Positions 17,838 through 27,181 of a stretch of DNA of 64,000 bases are shown here, piece by piece. This stretch comes from Deltaproteobacteria bacterium (GTDB taxonomy: Bacteria > Desulfobacterota > Syntrophia > Syntrophales > JAFGHS01): assembly GCA_016930075.1 (NCBI GenBank), contig JAFGHS010000042.1:1-64000 (forward strand), written 5' to 3'. The translations under genes were made by a program, and so were the position numbers. The notes under the pieces were generated by a model. It had not been told where the DNA came from. It was given only the letters and a program-made list of their open reading frames with translations, and did no database searches. Within the stretch, counting starts at the first letter, position 1, and each line of letters opens with the position of its first letter.

Positions 17838-18803
17838 ATGCAAGTCCGTTTCTGGGGTTCGAGGGGATCGCTGCCTGCTTCAATCACCAATAAAATGATT
17901 GAAGCAAAAATATTGAAGGCTGTTCAGGCATCGCGGTCATTCGAACTGGAAACGGACGAAGCCATAAAGACCTTCATCCAAAACGAACTGCCATTTGCCG
18001 TCAGGGGGGGATACGGCGGCAACACATCATGCGTCGAACTATCCAATGCCGGGGGATATATCCTCTGTGATGCAGGAACAGGGTTGAGGGATTTCGGCAA
18101 TCAGTATATGAAAGCCAAGATAGCCGGGCAAAGCAAGATGTCGAACATTTTTCACCTCTTTATTTCGCACCTGCATTGGGATCACATCCAGGGATTTCCT
18201 TTTTTCACGCCGGCCTTCATCACCGGCAATCAGGTTCACATCTATGGACTTCACGCAGATATGGAAAAGGCGTTTATCAACCAGCAGAATGCGCCGTCCT
18301 TTCCTGTCCCTCTGCAGGCCATGGGCGCGGATATCAGCTTCCATGTCCTTGATCCCGGCTCATCTTATCATGTTGCCGGAATGAATGTGACCGGCATGAA
18401 ACAGAACCATCCGGGCGATTCATACGGATACTGCTTTCAGCAGGACGGGAAAAAAGTCGTCTACTCGACCGATTCGGAGCACAAGGAAAATGCGTGGGAT
18501 GATCATTACGAATTTATTGAGTTTTTCAAGAATGCCGATTTATTGATCTTTGATGCGCAGTACAGTTTCCTGGATGCCGTCGATACAAAGGAGAACTGGG
18601 GCCATTCCAGCAACCTCCTCGCCGTTGAACTGGCCGTGCGCGCCGGTGTTCAGCGTCTGTGCCTTTTTCATCACGAACACACGTTCGATGATGAAGCTCT
18701 GGATCAGGTTCTAAGCGATACCTGCAAATACCACAAGCTGCACGACAGTTCATGCCCCCTGAGCATTTATCTCGCCTACGACGGTCTGAAAATAGATCTA
18801 TAA
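17838..18803 (+). CDS. MBL-fold metallo-hydrolase
   Basis: Start MQVRFWGSRGSLPAS at 17838 (ORF opens at 17757); 'FISHLHWDHIQGFPFF' metal-binding HxHxDH. Confidence 0.88.
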   Translation: MQVRFWGSRGSLPASITNKMIEAKILKAVQASRSFELETDEAIKTFIQNELPFAVRGGYGGNTSCVELSNAGGYILCDAGTGLRDFGNQYMKAKIAGQSKMSNIFHLFISHLHWDHIQGFPFFTPAFITGNQVHIYGLHADMEKAFINQQNAPSFPVPLQAMGADISFHVLDPGSSYHVAGMNVTGMKQNHPGDSYGYCFQQDGKKVVYSTDSEHKENAWDDHYEFIEFFKNADLLIFDAQYSFLDAVDTKENWGHSSNLLAVELAVRAGVQRLCLFHHEHTFDDEALDQVLSDTCKYHKLHDSSCPLSIYLAYDGLKIDL

Positions 18804-18847
18804 CAGATATTAAGATATTAGGGACACTTCCCTATTTATCATTTACC

Positions 18848-19249
18848 CTAAAAAGCATCAATGCTTCTCAGATATTTTTTCATCTCTCGTATGTACTTCT
18901 TTGCATCTCTAACGATCGTCTCGGCTGTTTTCTTATCGAAAATGACTTTGACTGTATAATCGCTTTCTTCCCGTTTTGTTCTAATGTAGTCAAATATCTT
19001 TCCGTACTCGATATCGAATATCTTGGGTTTAATAAAATACTGATTGAATGCTGCTTCCACACCGGTATGCTTCGAGCGTTCCAGCTTTTTGGTAAGAAGA
19101 TCGGCAGTGGTGACGCTGAAGATCGCATAATAAGCCCTGTTTACTGCAGCACGATAACGCTTGAGCGATAATAGTTCGGTTGCCGTATCAATGTCCTCTT
19201 CGGTCTTTTCTATACGGACTTTGACAAGTTCTCGGATGCTTTCGTCCAA
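18848..19249 (-). CDS. HEPN-domain protein (MNT/HEPN module)
   Basis: 'ELLSLKRYRAAVNRAYYAIFSVTTADLL', typical HEPN helix; directly follows and overlaps an NTase ORF. Confidence 0.8.
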   Translation of the reverse strand: MDESIRELVKVRIEKTEEDIDTATELLSLKRYRAAVNRAYYAIFSVTTADLLTKKLERSKHTGVEAAFNQYFIKPKIFDIEYGKIFDYIRTKREESDYTVKVIFDKKTAETIVRDAKKYIREMKKYLRSIDAF

Positions 19250-19578
19250 AGCTCTATCCCATCCCTGTGGACATTTTTATAGAAGGGGTCTTTGTTAATG
19301 CGGTGCCAGTCGAAGGTGCTTTTATCCATCACGATCGGTGAAAAGACCATATTGTTTTTCAATGCAACCTCATACGCCGACATGCTTATCTCATCTTTCA
19401 ATCTGTCGTATTTGTCGGGGACAACAATGAGGATATCGATGTCTGAATCCCTGTCGTTTTCTCCTCGTGCGGCAGATCCGAATAACATAGCCTGCAAGAT
19501 GATTGAGCCGTACTGCTTTTTTAGAAGCTTTGTATATTCATCTATCGCCTTGTTCAACTTTCCGTTCATATTGGCCAA
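19210..19578 (-). CDS. MNT-type nucleotidyltransferase (MNT/HEPN module)
   Basis: 'AMLFGSAARGENDRDSDIDILIVV': GSxARG...DxD nucleotidyltransferase motif. Confidence 0.88.
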   Translation of the reverse strand: MANMNGKLNKAIDEYTKLLKKQYGSIILQAMLFGSAARGENDRDSDIDILIVVPDKYDRLKDEISMSAYEVALKNNMVFSPIVMDKSTFDWHRINKDPFYKNVHRDGIELWTKASENLSKSV

Positions 19579-19941
19579 CTCCCTGGCAGAGGTTAAAGAA
19601 ACCCTCCTTATTTGTCGAGGAAGAAAGGACAGGTTTAGCTTTGGGGTCGGACCAAGCTAACATATTGATTACTCATGATATATATTCCATAAATGGGTTT
19701 TTTCGAGCCTTAGAGCATCATTTTGGCATCAAAATGGGCCTTATAAGGAATAGGGAAATGACTGTTCGCGCAGGACGTAGGCGCCGGTCGAATCGGCATG
19801 ATCCACATACCGCATTATGTTCCCTTCAAAAAAATAGTTTTGTCGCCTTTTCCTGGTTTATCGTTGAAGGCCCGCTGCTGATTTTATCCAATCAGTAGCC
19901 ATGAACTTGTAAAAAGTCCGTCATTTCCACTTGTGCGAAAG

Positions 19942-22068
19942 TTAATGAAGGATTTGGATGAGATTGACGGAATCGTCCGTCCAGAGGGATGCAGGTTTCA
20001 CCTCGTTGGATTTGAGGGATACGGCGGACCGGATTTCCGGTGTGGAAAGAAAACGGTTGTCCCGGGACAGCAGGACCCAGTCGCTCGATTTAACCCCGCG
20101 GGCCTCATCGGTCGGGTTGGTGATCAGGACCATGTGCAAATTCAAATGCTCGGCCAGCCGCCGGATGACCCGCTTGAGGTCCATGTGGATGCTCGATATG
20201 TGCAGGGCGATAACGCCTTCGGGTTTGAGATGGCGCAGATAAAGATCAAAGGCTTCTTTTGTCAGCAGATGGATGGGAACGGCATCGCCGGAAAAGGCAT
20301 CCAGAAAAAGCAGGTCATACGCCTGGGGGGCCTGGCGCTCCATGGAAAGCCGGGCGTCGCCCGGCATGAGGAGCACCTCGGCGCTGTGGGCGCGCAGAAA
20401 GGTAAAGTTTTCCATGGCCAGCCGGATCACATCCGGATTGATTTCATAAAACCGGATGACATCGCCCTGCTGCCCGTACAACGCTAACGTTCCCACCCCC
20501 AGGCCGACAACCCCGATCATACGGGGGCTGCCTTTCCGGTAGAATTGCATGGTCAGTCCGGCGCCGCTTTGGGGTCCATAGTAGGATGTCGGAAGAAACG
20601 CGCGCTGGGGATTCAGGAACTGAAATCCGTGGAGCGTGGTTCCATGCTGCAGCTCCAACCGGTGCTGCATGGGATCGCCGTAGTTATTCTCCTCCACCCT
20701 GAGGACGCCGAAGAAGTTTCGATAGAGTTTTACGCCGGGAGCCCACTTCCCGTTGAATTGGTTTTCAGCGAAAACAACGGCAAACCCCATCAGTAAAGCC
20801 AAGGCAAATGTTATGGCCTTTTTGGCCGTTGACAGGTTTTGCGGTCTTTTTTGGGTCAGATAGAATAAAAGGCAGCAGGCGGCAAGTCCCAGGTAAAGTT
20901 CGGTAAAGGTGTCGAACAAAAAGGGCGCCAGCACCACCACAAAGAATCCTCCCAGGGCGCCGCCCGCTGCGATCATAAGATAGTAGCTTGTCAGGTAGCG
21001 GACGGGGGGCCTTAAACGGTAAAGCTCGCCGTGGCAGATCATGCAGCACAGAAAAAGGCCTGCGCAATAAAAGCCGATTTCCGCCGCCGCGGACATCTGC
21101 TGCGGATGCGTCCGGATATAAAACATAACGGCGATGGAAACGACGAAGGCGATAAACATGGGGAATCGCCGGTACCATTTTTCGGAATGAAAGCAGAGAA
21201 TAAAGCTCAACAGATAAAGACTCAACGGCAATACCCAGAGAAAAGGCACAACGGCAATATCCTGACAGATCTTATTGGTGATGGCCATAAGCTCCGTTGT
21301 CGCAACGGCGGGCAGGGCAAGCCAGAGCAGGCGGTTTTCCCAGGAGGGGGCTTTCGGTTCAGGCCCGGGTTTTCCAGGCGGCGAAGACGCCGCGCCGGTT
21401 CCATCCGGTCGCTTCCATAACCCATAAGCACAGAATGCGCTCAGCGCCGCAAACAGAACCATGAGCCCGCTCCATACATAGACCTGCGTAAGACGCGGCA
21501 AAAGCGGCTCGATGATGAACGGGTAGCTCAAAAGGGCGATGAGCGAACCGGCGTTCGAAAGGGCATACAGCCAGTAGGGCGAAGCGTGGGGATTGGCCCG
21601 GCTGAACCACCCCTGAATCAGAGGCCCCGTTGATGAAAGGACAAAATACGGCAGACCGATGGTGACGGTCAGCATGATGAAAATCTGCAGGGCGGGGTTG
21701 TCCAGATCAACGGGCTTGAAGCGCTCGGCGGGGATGACGGGCAATACGGCCAGGGCCGCCATCAGCAGGATGATATGGACAATGACGGCGGCGCGGGGCG
21801 GCAGGTAGGCAATGCTCACATGGGCATACGCGTAACCGGTAAGCAGGAGCACCTGGAACAGCAGGAGGCAGGTTGTCCAGACCTCCGGGCTGCCGCCGAA
21901 CCAGGGCAAGATGAATTTTCCGATCATGGGTTGAACCTGAAAAAGCAGAAAGGCTCCCAGAAAGATGGTCATGGTGAAGACGGCAGCGGACAAGGAGAGG
22001 GGTATGGATGGGCGGGTCGTTGCCGTAATTTCAGGCATGGGAGGCGGTCTTTTGTTTTTATCGCTCAT
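19942..22068 (-). CDS. Fused membrane (MFS-like) / spermidine-synthase-like protein
   Basis: 708 aa; N-terminal multi-TM region and C-terminal 'IGVVGLGVGTLALYGQQGDVIRFYEINPDVIRLA...LLFLDAFSGDAVPIHLLTKEAF' SAM-dependent fold. Confidence 0.88.
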   Translation of the reverse strand: MSDKNKRPPPMPEITATTRPSIPLSLSAAVFTMTIFLGAFLLFQVQPMIGKFILPWFGGSPEVWTTCLLLFQVLLLTGYAYAHVSIAYLPPRAAVIVHIILLMAALAVLPVIPAERFKPVDLDNPALQIFIMLTVTIGLPYFVLSSTGPLIQGWFSRANPHASPYWLYALSNAGSLIALLSYPFIIEPLLPRLTQVYVWSGLMVLFAALSAFCAYGLWKRPDGTGAASSPPGKPGPEPKAPSWENRLLWLALPAVATTELMAITNKICQDIAVVPFLWVLPLSLYLLSFILCFHSEKWYRRFPMFIAFVVSIAVMFYIRTHPQQMSAAAEIGFYCAGLFLCCMICHGELYRLRPPVRYLTSYYLMIAAGGALGGFFVVVLAPFLFDTFTELYLGLAACCLLFYLTQKRPQNLSTAKKAITFALALLMGFAVVFAENQFNGKWAPGVKLYRNFFGVLRVEENNYGDPMQHRLELQHGTTLHGFQFLNPQRAFLPTSYYGPQSGAGLTMQFYRKGSPRMIGVVGLGVGTLALYGQQGDVIRFYEINPDVIRLAMENFTFLRAHSAEVLLMPGDARLSMERQAPQAYDLLFLDAFSGDAVPIHLLTKEAFDLYLRHLKPEGVIALHISSIHMDLKRVIRRLAEHLNLHMVLITNPTDEARGVKSSDWVLLSRDNRFLSTPEIRSAVSLKSNEVKPASLWTDDSVNLIQILH

Positions 22069-22110
22069 GCAGGTCTGAGGGCGTTGGATGAGGCTATGTT
22101 CAGTAATTGA

Positions 22111-22794
22111 TCAATTTATTTTAGATTTTTCCATGGCGGCCAAGCGTTTTTGCGTTTCACTGATATACTGATTTGTTTTGGCTTCCAATCCAAGACCGGC
22201 ATAATCTTTCGTTACTTTTTCAAAACGCTGCAAAGCGGCCTGGTATTTTTTCATTTTGAAATAAAGACGTCCCACATAAAGCTCATGCTCCGCCAGCTTG
22301 ATATTGCATTCCTTCAACATATTTTCCGCCAGGGGCCTGAATTTGCTTTCGGGAAAGCGGCTGATCAACCGTTCAAACGCCGTTTTGGCATTATAGGTTT
22401 CCGTCTGATCCCTGTCGATGGTGTCTATTTGCTTATAATGGCACATAGCAATTTGATAATGGGCATAGGGCACATGTTCGTTCAAGGGATGAAGGTTGAT
22501 AAAATCGGTATAACTCAGGGCGGCATCAACGTATTCCTTATCGCTGAAATAGGCGTCGGCAATGCCAATTTCAGCCATGATGGCCAGCTCGCTTAAGGGA
22601 TATTCCTCATTGAGCCTTTGAAATGCTTCGATGGCTTTTTTATACTTTCCCCGCTGATAGTCTTCGTATCCCCGCTGATATAGCGCCTCCGGCGCGTTTC
22701 TCGGCGGAGATTGCTTTTTCCAGAAACCGCAGCCGGAAAAGAGGGCGGCAATGATGAACAATGCCGTGGAAAAACGAATTATTTTATGGTTCAC
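22111..22794 (-). CDS. bamD: Outer membrane protein assembly factor BamD-like lipoprotein
   Basis: Lipobox LFSGCGFW; TPR 'ALYQRGYEDYQRGKYKKAIEAFQRLNEEYPLSELA'. Confidence 0.88.
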   Translation of the reverse strand: MNHKIIRFSTALFIIAALFSGCGFWKKQSPPRNAPEALYQRGYEDYQRGKYKKAIEAFQRLNEEYPLSELAIMAEIGIADAYFSDKEYVDAALSYTDFINLHPLNEHVPYAHYQIAMCHYKQIDTIDRDQTETYNAKTAFERLISRFPESKFRPLAENMLKECNIKLAEHELYVGRLYFKMKKYQAALQRFEKVTKDYAGLGLEAKTNQYISETQKRLAAMEKSKIN

Positions 22795-22886
22795 AGGCCA
22801 TTCCTTACGGTTAATAGGTTTATTGCAGGCGCAAGCGCTTTCCGGTCACAGGAAAGCCGGAAATTACAAATATGATGTTTGCGAAA

Positions 22887-23219
22887 TTACAAACCCTTTT
22901 TAATAAAATCCTCAAGGCGGTCTTTAGAAACGAGGCCGATCATGGTATCCAGCGCCTTGCCGTCCTTGAAAAGGATCAGGGTGGGAATGCTCCGTACGCC
23001 ATATGTTGCCGATATGCTTGGATTATTATCAACGTTGAGTTTCATGACCTTGACGCGGTCTTTATACTGTTCCGCGATGTCTTCCACGATCGGACCCAGC
23101 ATCCGGCAGGGACCGCACCAGGGCGCCCAAAAGTCAATGAGTGTCGGTTTGTCCGATTTCAGCACCTCCGTCTCAAAGCTGCCGTCCGTAACCTGTGCAA
23201 GCGTTTCCTTCTTATCCAT
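22887..23219 (-). CDS. trxA: Thioredoxin
   Basis: 'LIDFWAPWCGPCRMLGPIVEDIA' (WCGPC). Likely start MDKKETLAQ; the ORF extends to 23270. Confidence 0.93.
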   Translation of the reverse strand: MDKKETLAQVTDGSFETEVLKSDKPTLIDFWAPWCGPCRMLGPIVEDIAEQYKDRVKVMKLNVDNNPSISATYGVRSIPTLILFKDGKALDTMIGLVSKDRLEDFIKKGL

Positions 23220-23370
23220 ACCAAAACCTCCAATGTTAATATCTATGATTGACGCAATGACATACAACATTAATGACAGACGATCAAGTTTTTTGACTAA
23301 ATGATCTCATTCTGTTAAATATCGTGTCAAGTCGTGGGATTGCTATTATTTTGAAAAGGAGACAGGGCCT

Positions 23371-24081
23371 ATGGGCATGCTGGGGATCATTACGGGCACG
23401 ATCGGTGCGAGTGCCGACTTGCTGGCAAATGCGAAAGGGAAAGTTATAAAAAACGCTTACGGAAAGGCCTTTGTTCTTATTTCACCAAGGGGCGCCGTCA
23501 TTCCGAGGCACGGCTCAGACCGGCGCCGGCATATCCTTCCCCACGAAATCAATCATCCGGCAAATATGACGGCATTAAAAGACCTGGGGGTTGATGAGGT
23601 CATTGCCGTAAATTCTACGGGATCACTTCGGAAATCCTTAAAACCGGGGTTGTTTGTCGTTCCGGATGATTTCATCCTGCCGTACGGGGGGCCTACCGTT
23701 TTCTCCGGGGAAGCCGTGCACATTACGCCGACCATCGATGCAAGCGTCAGGCTCAAGCTCGTCCGGGCCGCCGGCGAGTGCAGGATTAAAACAATCGACG
23801 GTGGCATCTACTGGCAGACGAAAGGGCCGAGGCTGGAGACGAAGGCGGAAATTGCCATGATGGCCCGGTTTGCCCATCTTGTCGGCATGACTATGGCCGG
23901 CGAGGCCATCGTTGCCCAGGAGCTGGATTTGCCTTACGCCTGCCTGTGTTCCGTCGATAACTATGCCCACGGCATCGGTGAAAAGACGCTCAGCCAGGAT
24001 CAAATCGTCGTGCACGCAAGACAAAACTCTGAAAATGCCATGCGGATCATCCGGCGATATATCGAAAATCATCATTCATAA
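23371..24081 (+). CDS. MTAP/PNP-family nucleoside phosphorylase
   Basis: 'PRHGSDRRRHILPHEINHPANMTALKDLGVDEVIAVNSTGSL' and 'GPRLETKAEI', PNP/MTAP family 2. Confidence 0.88.
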   Translation: MGMLGIITGTIGASADLLANAKGKVIKNAYGKAFVLISPRGAVIPRHGSDRRRHILPHEINHPANMTALKDLGVDEVIAVNSTGSLRKSLKPGLFVVPDDFILPYGGPTVFSGEAVHITPTIDASVRLKLVRAAGECRIKTIDGGIYWQTKGPRLETKAEIAMMARFAHLVGMTMAGEAIVAQELDLPYACLCSVDNYAHGIGEKTLSQDQIVVHARQNSENAMRIIRRYIENHHS

Positions 24082-24088
24082 GCCGTCG

Positions 24089-24523
24089 TCAGAAAGCGCC
24101 CAGTTGGCACGACGTAATCTTGATATTGAGGGTTTCGCAAAGGGAGGATATGCGCATTTTGGGAACGCCGAATCTCGCCGCCAGGTCCCATGCCGCCCTG
24201 CAGGTAAGGCGGTTGTCCACAAGGGCTTCCCGAATGGCCTCTTCCATGTCCGTTTTGATGATCTTGGCCGGTTTGAGGGGCTTATCGTCTTGCCCGTAGC
24301 CGAAAAAGCCGAGTTGGCATTTGGTGATGCGAATCTCCATGAGGTCAAGGGCCGTGCCGACGTCTTTCAGGTCGAGTCTCAGGGACCCGGCGATGCGGTT
24401 CGCCTGGCCGCAGGCCATCTCGCCGTTGACGACTTTTCTGTTGATCGCCTCGACCAGCCGCGGACTGATTTTCTTGCCTGCTTTATGCTTGGCTTTATAA
24501 TTTCCCGTGTTGCTGTGTGCCAT
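24089..24523 (-). CDS. Conserved hypothetical protein with duplicated CQLG module
   Basis: 144 aa; two repeats ending 'IRITKCQLGFF' and 'IKITSCQLGAF'. Confidence 0.7.
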   Translation of the reverse strand: MAHSNTGNYKAKHKAGKKISPRLVEAINRKVVNGEMACGQANRIAGSLRLDLKDVGTALDLMEIRITKCQLGFFGYGQDDKPLKPAKIIKTDMEEAIREALVDNRLTCRAAWDLAARFGVPKMRISSLCETLNIKITSCQLGAF

Positions 24524-24541
24524 ATTATTTTCTCCTGATGA

Positions 24542-24997
24542 TTAATATTTCATGTAATGGAAAGGCTCTATGGCCTCCAGGGCTTCCGCGTCGAGTGTCT
24601 TGAACTTATTCTTCTCCAGGATTTTCAGGGTCTTTTCGATCTGGTCGACATCGACGACAAAGACGGCCTTTTCCCGGCTTTCGAGAACAAACCCATAGGC
24701 GTTATTGATATTGATGCTTTCCCTGGCGAGCAATTGGGTCAGCCGGTCCAGCCCGCCCGGTTTGTCGTCGATGACCACTGCAATCACCTCGCGCAGACGG
24801 CACATCATCCCGGCCTTGGTCAGGGCTTTCTCCGCCCTTTTCGGATCGTCGACGATGAGGTTGATGACGCCGAACGTATCGGACGTTGCGATGGTTGTCG
24901 CCCGGATGCTGATTTTTTCCGCCGCAAGGATATGGGTTACGTCCGCGAGTTTCCCGGGCTTATTTTCTGAAAAAACCGAAAGTTGATTAGCAATCAT
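24542..24997 (-). CDS. Tandem ACT-domain protein
   Basis: 'QLSVFSENKPGKLADVTHILAAEKISIRA' and 'VIDDKPGGLDRLTQLLARESININNAY'. Confidence 0.9.
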   Translation of the reverse strand: MIANQLSVFSENKPGKLADVTHILAAEKISIRATTIATSDTFGVINLIVDDPKRAEKALTKAGMMCRLREVIAVVIDDKPGGLDRLTQLLARESININNAYGFVLESREKAVFVVDVDQIEKTLKILEKNKFKTLDAEALEAIEPFHYMKY

Positions 24998-25018
24998 CTT
25001 GCCCCCCTTTTTTATGGA

Positions 25019-26320
25019 TTAGTCTTTTCGGTTATCCTTGACCCTTACCGCCTTGCCTTCGCTTTTGTCGAGGCTGTCGGGACCCACAAGATCCACTTTT
25101 GGCGTAATCAGAATATCGCTCTTGAGTTCTTCCACGATGCGCCGCCTCAGATTTTCAAGCTGCTTCAAATTGCCCAAAAAGAACTCCTTTTGCACCTCGA
25201 CCTTCACGATCATCGTATCGTTGAAGTCTTCCCGTTCCAGGATGATTAGATAATTTGTCCCGACGCCGGGGATCCCCATCAGTTTCCTTTCGATCTGGAT
25301 GGGGAAGATGTTGACGCCCTTGATGATGATCATGTCGTCGCTGCGTCCCTTGATGCGCTCGATCCGGCGGTGGGTCCTGCCGCATTCGCATGGTCCGGGG
25401 ATGATCCGGGTCAGGTCTCTGGTTCTGTAACGGATGATCGGCATCCCTTCTCTTAAGAGGGTCGTCATGACCAGCTCGCCTTCTTCGCCGTCGGGAACGC
25501 GCCTGAGGCTCACGGGATCGATGATTTCCATGATAAAGTTGTCTTCCCAGACATGCAGCCCGTTCTGACAGGGACACTCAAAGGCGACGCCGGGTCCGCA
25601 CATCTCCGACAGGCCGTAGGAATTGTAGGCCTTGAAACCGTAAAAATCCTCAATGATCAATCTCATTTTTTCCGAATGCGGCTCCGCCCCCACGAAGGCG
25701 CCCTTGATTTTCGTGTCTTTTCGCGGATCGACCTTCATCTCTTCAAAAACCGACGTCAGATGGAGGGCGTAACTCGGTATAATGTGGATGTAGGTTGTGT
25801 CGAAGTCGATCATCAACTGAATCTGCCTTTTGCTGTTGCCGGCGCTGGCCGGTATGACCAGGGCGCCGAGCTTTTCCGCTCCGTAGTGAAAGCCCAGTCC
25901 GCCTGTAAAGAGGCCGTAGGTCATGAGATTCTGAAACACATCGCTTTTTCTCATCCCCGTCATGTACATGGAACGGGCCAAGAGATTCGTCCATTGATCG
26001 ATATCGTTTTTCGTATGAAAAACGACGATGGCCCGCCCCGTCGTCCCCGATGAAGAATGCATCCTGACGAGGTCTTCTTTCCCGCAGGCCAGAAATCCGT
26101 AGGGCCACTGTTCCCTGAGATCATCCTTTGTGGTCAGAGGCAGTTTCTCCACGTCCTCAAGGGTGTTGATCTGATGGACATCGAGTCCGCAATCCTTGAA
26201 TACTTTTGTATAATACGGGGATTTGCCGGCCTTTTCCAGCGTCTCCTTCAACCTTGACAACTGGAGGGCTTCAAGTTTTCCCCGATCCATGGTTTCTATG
26301 TCTTTTTCCCAGTACATCAC
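25019..26320 (-). CDS. paaK: Phenylacetate-CoA ligase
   Basis: 'MHSSSGTTGRAIVVFHT' AMP-binding P-loop, 'YNSYGLSEMCGPGVAFEC', 'GRSDDMIIIKGVNIFPIQIE'. Confidence 0.92.
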   Translation of the reverse strand: MMYWEKDIETMDRGKLEALQLSRLKETLEKAGKSPYYTKVFKDCGLDVHQINTLEDVEKLPLTTKDDLREQWPYGFLACGKEDLVRMHSSSGTTGRAIVVFHTKNDIDQWTNLLARSMYMTGMRKSDVFQNLMTYGLFTGGLGFHYGAEKLGALVIPASAGNSKRQIQLMIDFDTTYIHIIPSYALHLTSVFEEMKVDPRKDTKIKGAFVGAEPHSEKMRLIIEDFYGFKAYNSYGLSEMCGPGVAFECPCQNGLHVWEDNFIMEIIDPVSLRRVPDGEEGELVMTTLLREGMPIIRYRTRDLTRIIPGPCECGRTHRRIERIKGRSDDMIIIKGVNIFPIQIERKLMGIPGVGTNYLIILEREDFNDTMIVKVEVQKEFFLGNLKQLENLRRRIVEELKSDILITPKVDLVGPDSLDKSEGKAVRVKDNRKD

Positions 26321-26522
26321 CCGCCTCCGGTATATTCGATATGTGGGTAATTACTATATCTTTGGTGCGATTTTATCAAGTCAAATATATGGCTTGCGGG
26401 AAGAAATGCTTGTCATTTGGAATCCATAAAGATAAAAGGGATGGGAAGAAAAGACCGGGGGACAGGGAACAGGTTGCAGGTTAAGGTGCAATGAAAAAGG
26501 TGAAAGGCGGAAAGCGGCAACG

Positions 26523-27101
26523 ATGACGGGCGTTATCTTATCAGGCGGCATGAATACAAGAATGGGCAGCAACAAGTCCTTCATTGAGGTGGAGGGCGAG
26601 CGGCTGATCGACAGAACGGTGCGGATTTTAAAGGGTATCTTTACGGAAGTGATGATCGTTACCAATTCGCCCCTCGAATATCTTGATCTGGGCGTGCAAA
26701 TCGTTACGGATATTTTTAAGGGCAAAGGCTCTCTGGGGGGCATCTATACGGGTCTCTTCCATGCCTCGTCGGATTTAAGCTTTGTTACGGCCTGCGACAT
26801 GCCGTATTTGAACAGCTCCTTCATTGAGTACATGGTGAAAATGGCGGGAAAGTACGATATCGTTACACCGGCTATGACCGAAGGGCCGCAGCCCCTCCAT
26901 GCCGTTTATTCGCGACGGTGCCTTCCCAACATCAAAAACCTCATGGATCAGAACAAACTCAAGATCACCGGCTTTTATAAAGGCATGGATGTCCTTTCAA
27001 TCTCCCCGGAAACGATCCGGTTATTCGACCCCGAAGGGCGGATGTTTTTCAACGTGAATTCCCCGGACGATCTCAAGCGGATCATCCGCAAAGAATTCTG
27101 A
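26523..27101 (+). CDS. mobA: Molybdenum cofactor guanylyltransferase-like protein
   Basis: 'TGVILSGGMNTRMGSNKSFIEVEG' NTP-transferase motif; 'FVTACDMPYLN'. Confidence 0.88.
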   Translation: MTGVILSGGMNTRMGSNKSFIEVEGERLIDRTVRILKGIFTEVMIVTNSPLEYLDLGVQIVTDIFKGKGSLGGIYTGLFHASSDLSFVTACDMPYLNSSFIEYMVKMAGKYDIVTPAMTEGPQPLHAVYSRRCLPNIKNLMDQNKLKITGFYKGMDVLSISPETIRLFDPEGRMFFNVNSPDDLKRIIRKEF

Positions 27102-27181
27102 CGTCGGCCTTTGACGGTAAATGTATTTTAGTCGTTCATCCGGTTCTAAACGGGGCAGGGGAATCAATAGAGGTTAGAAAA

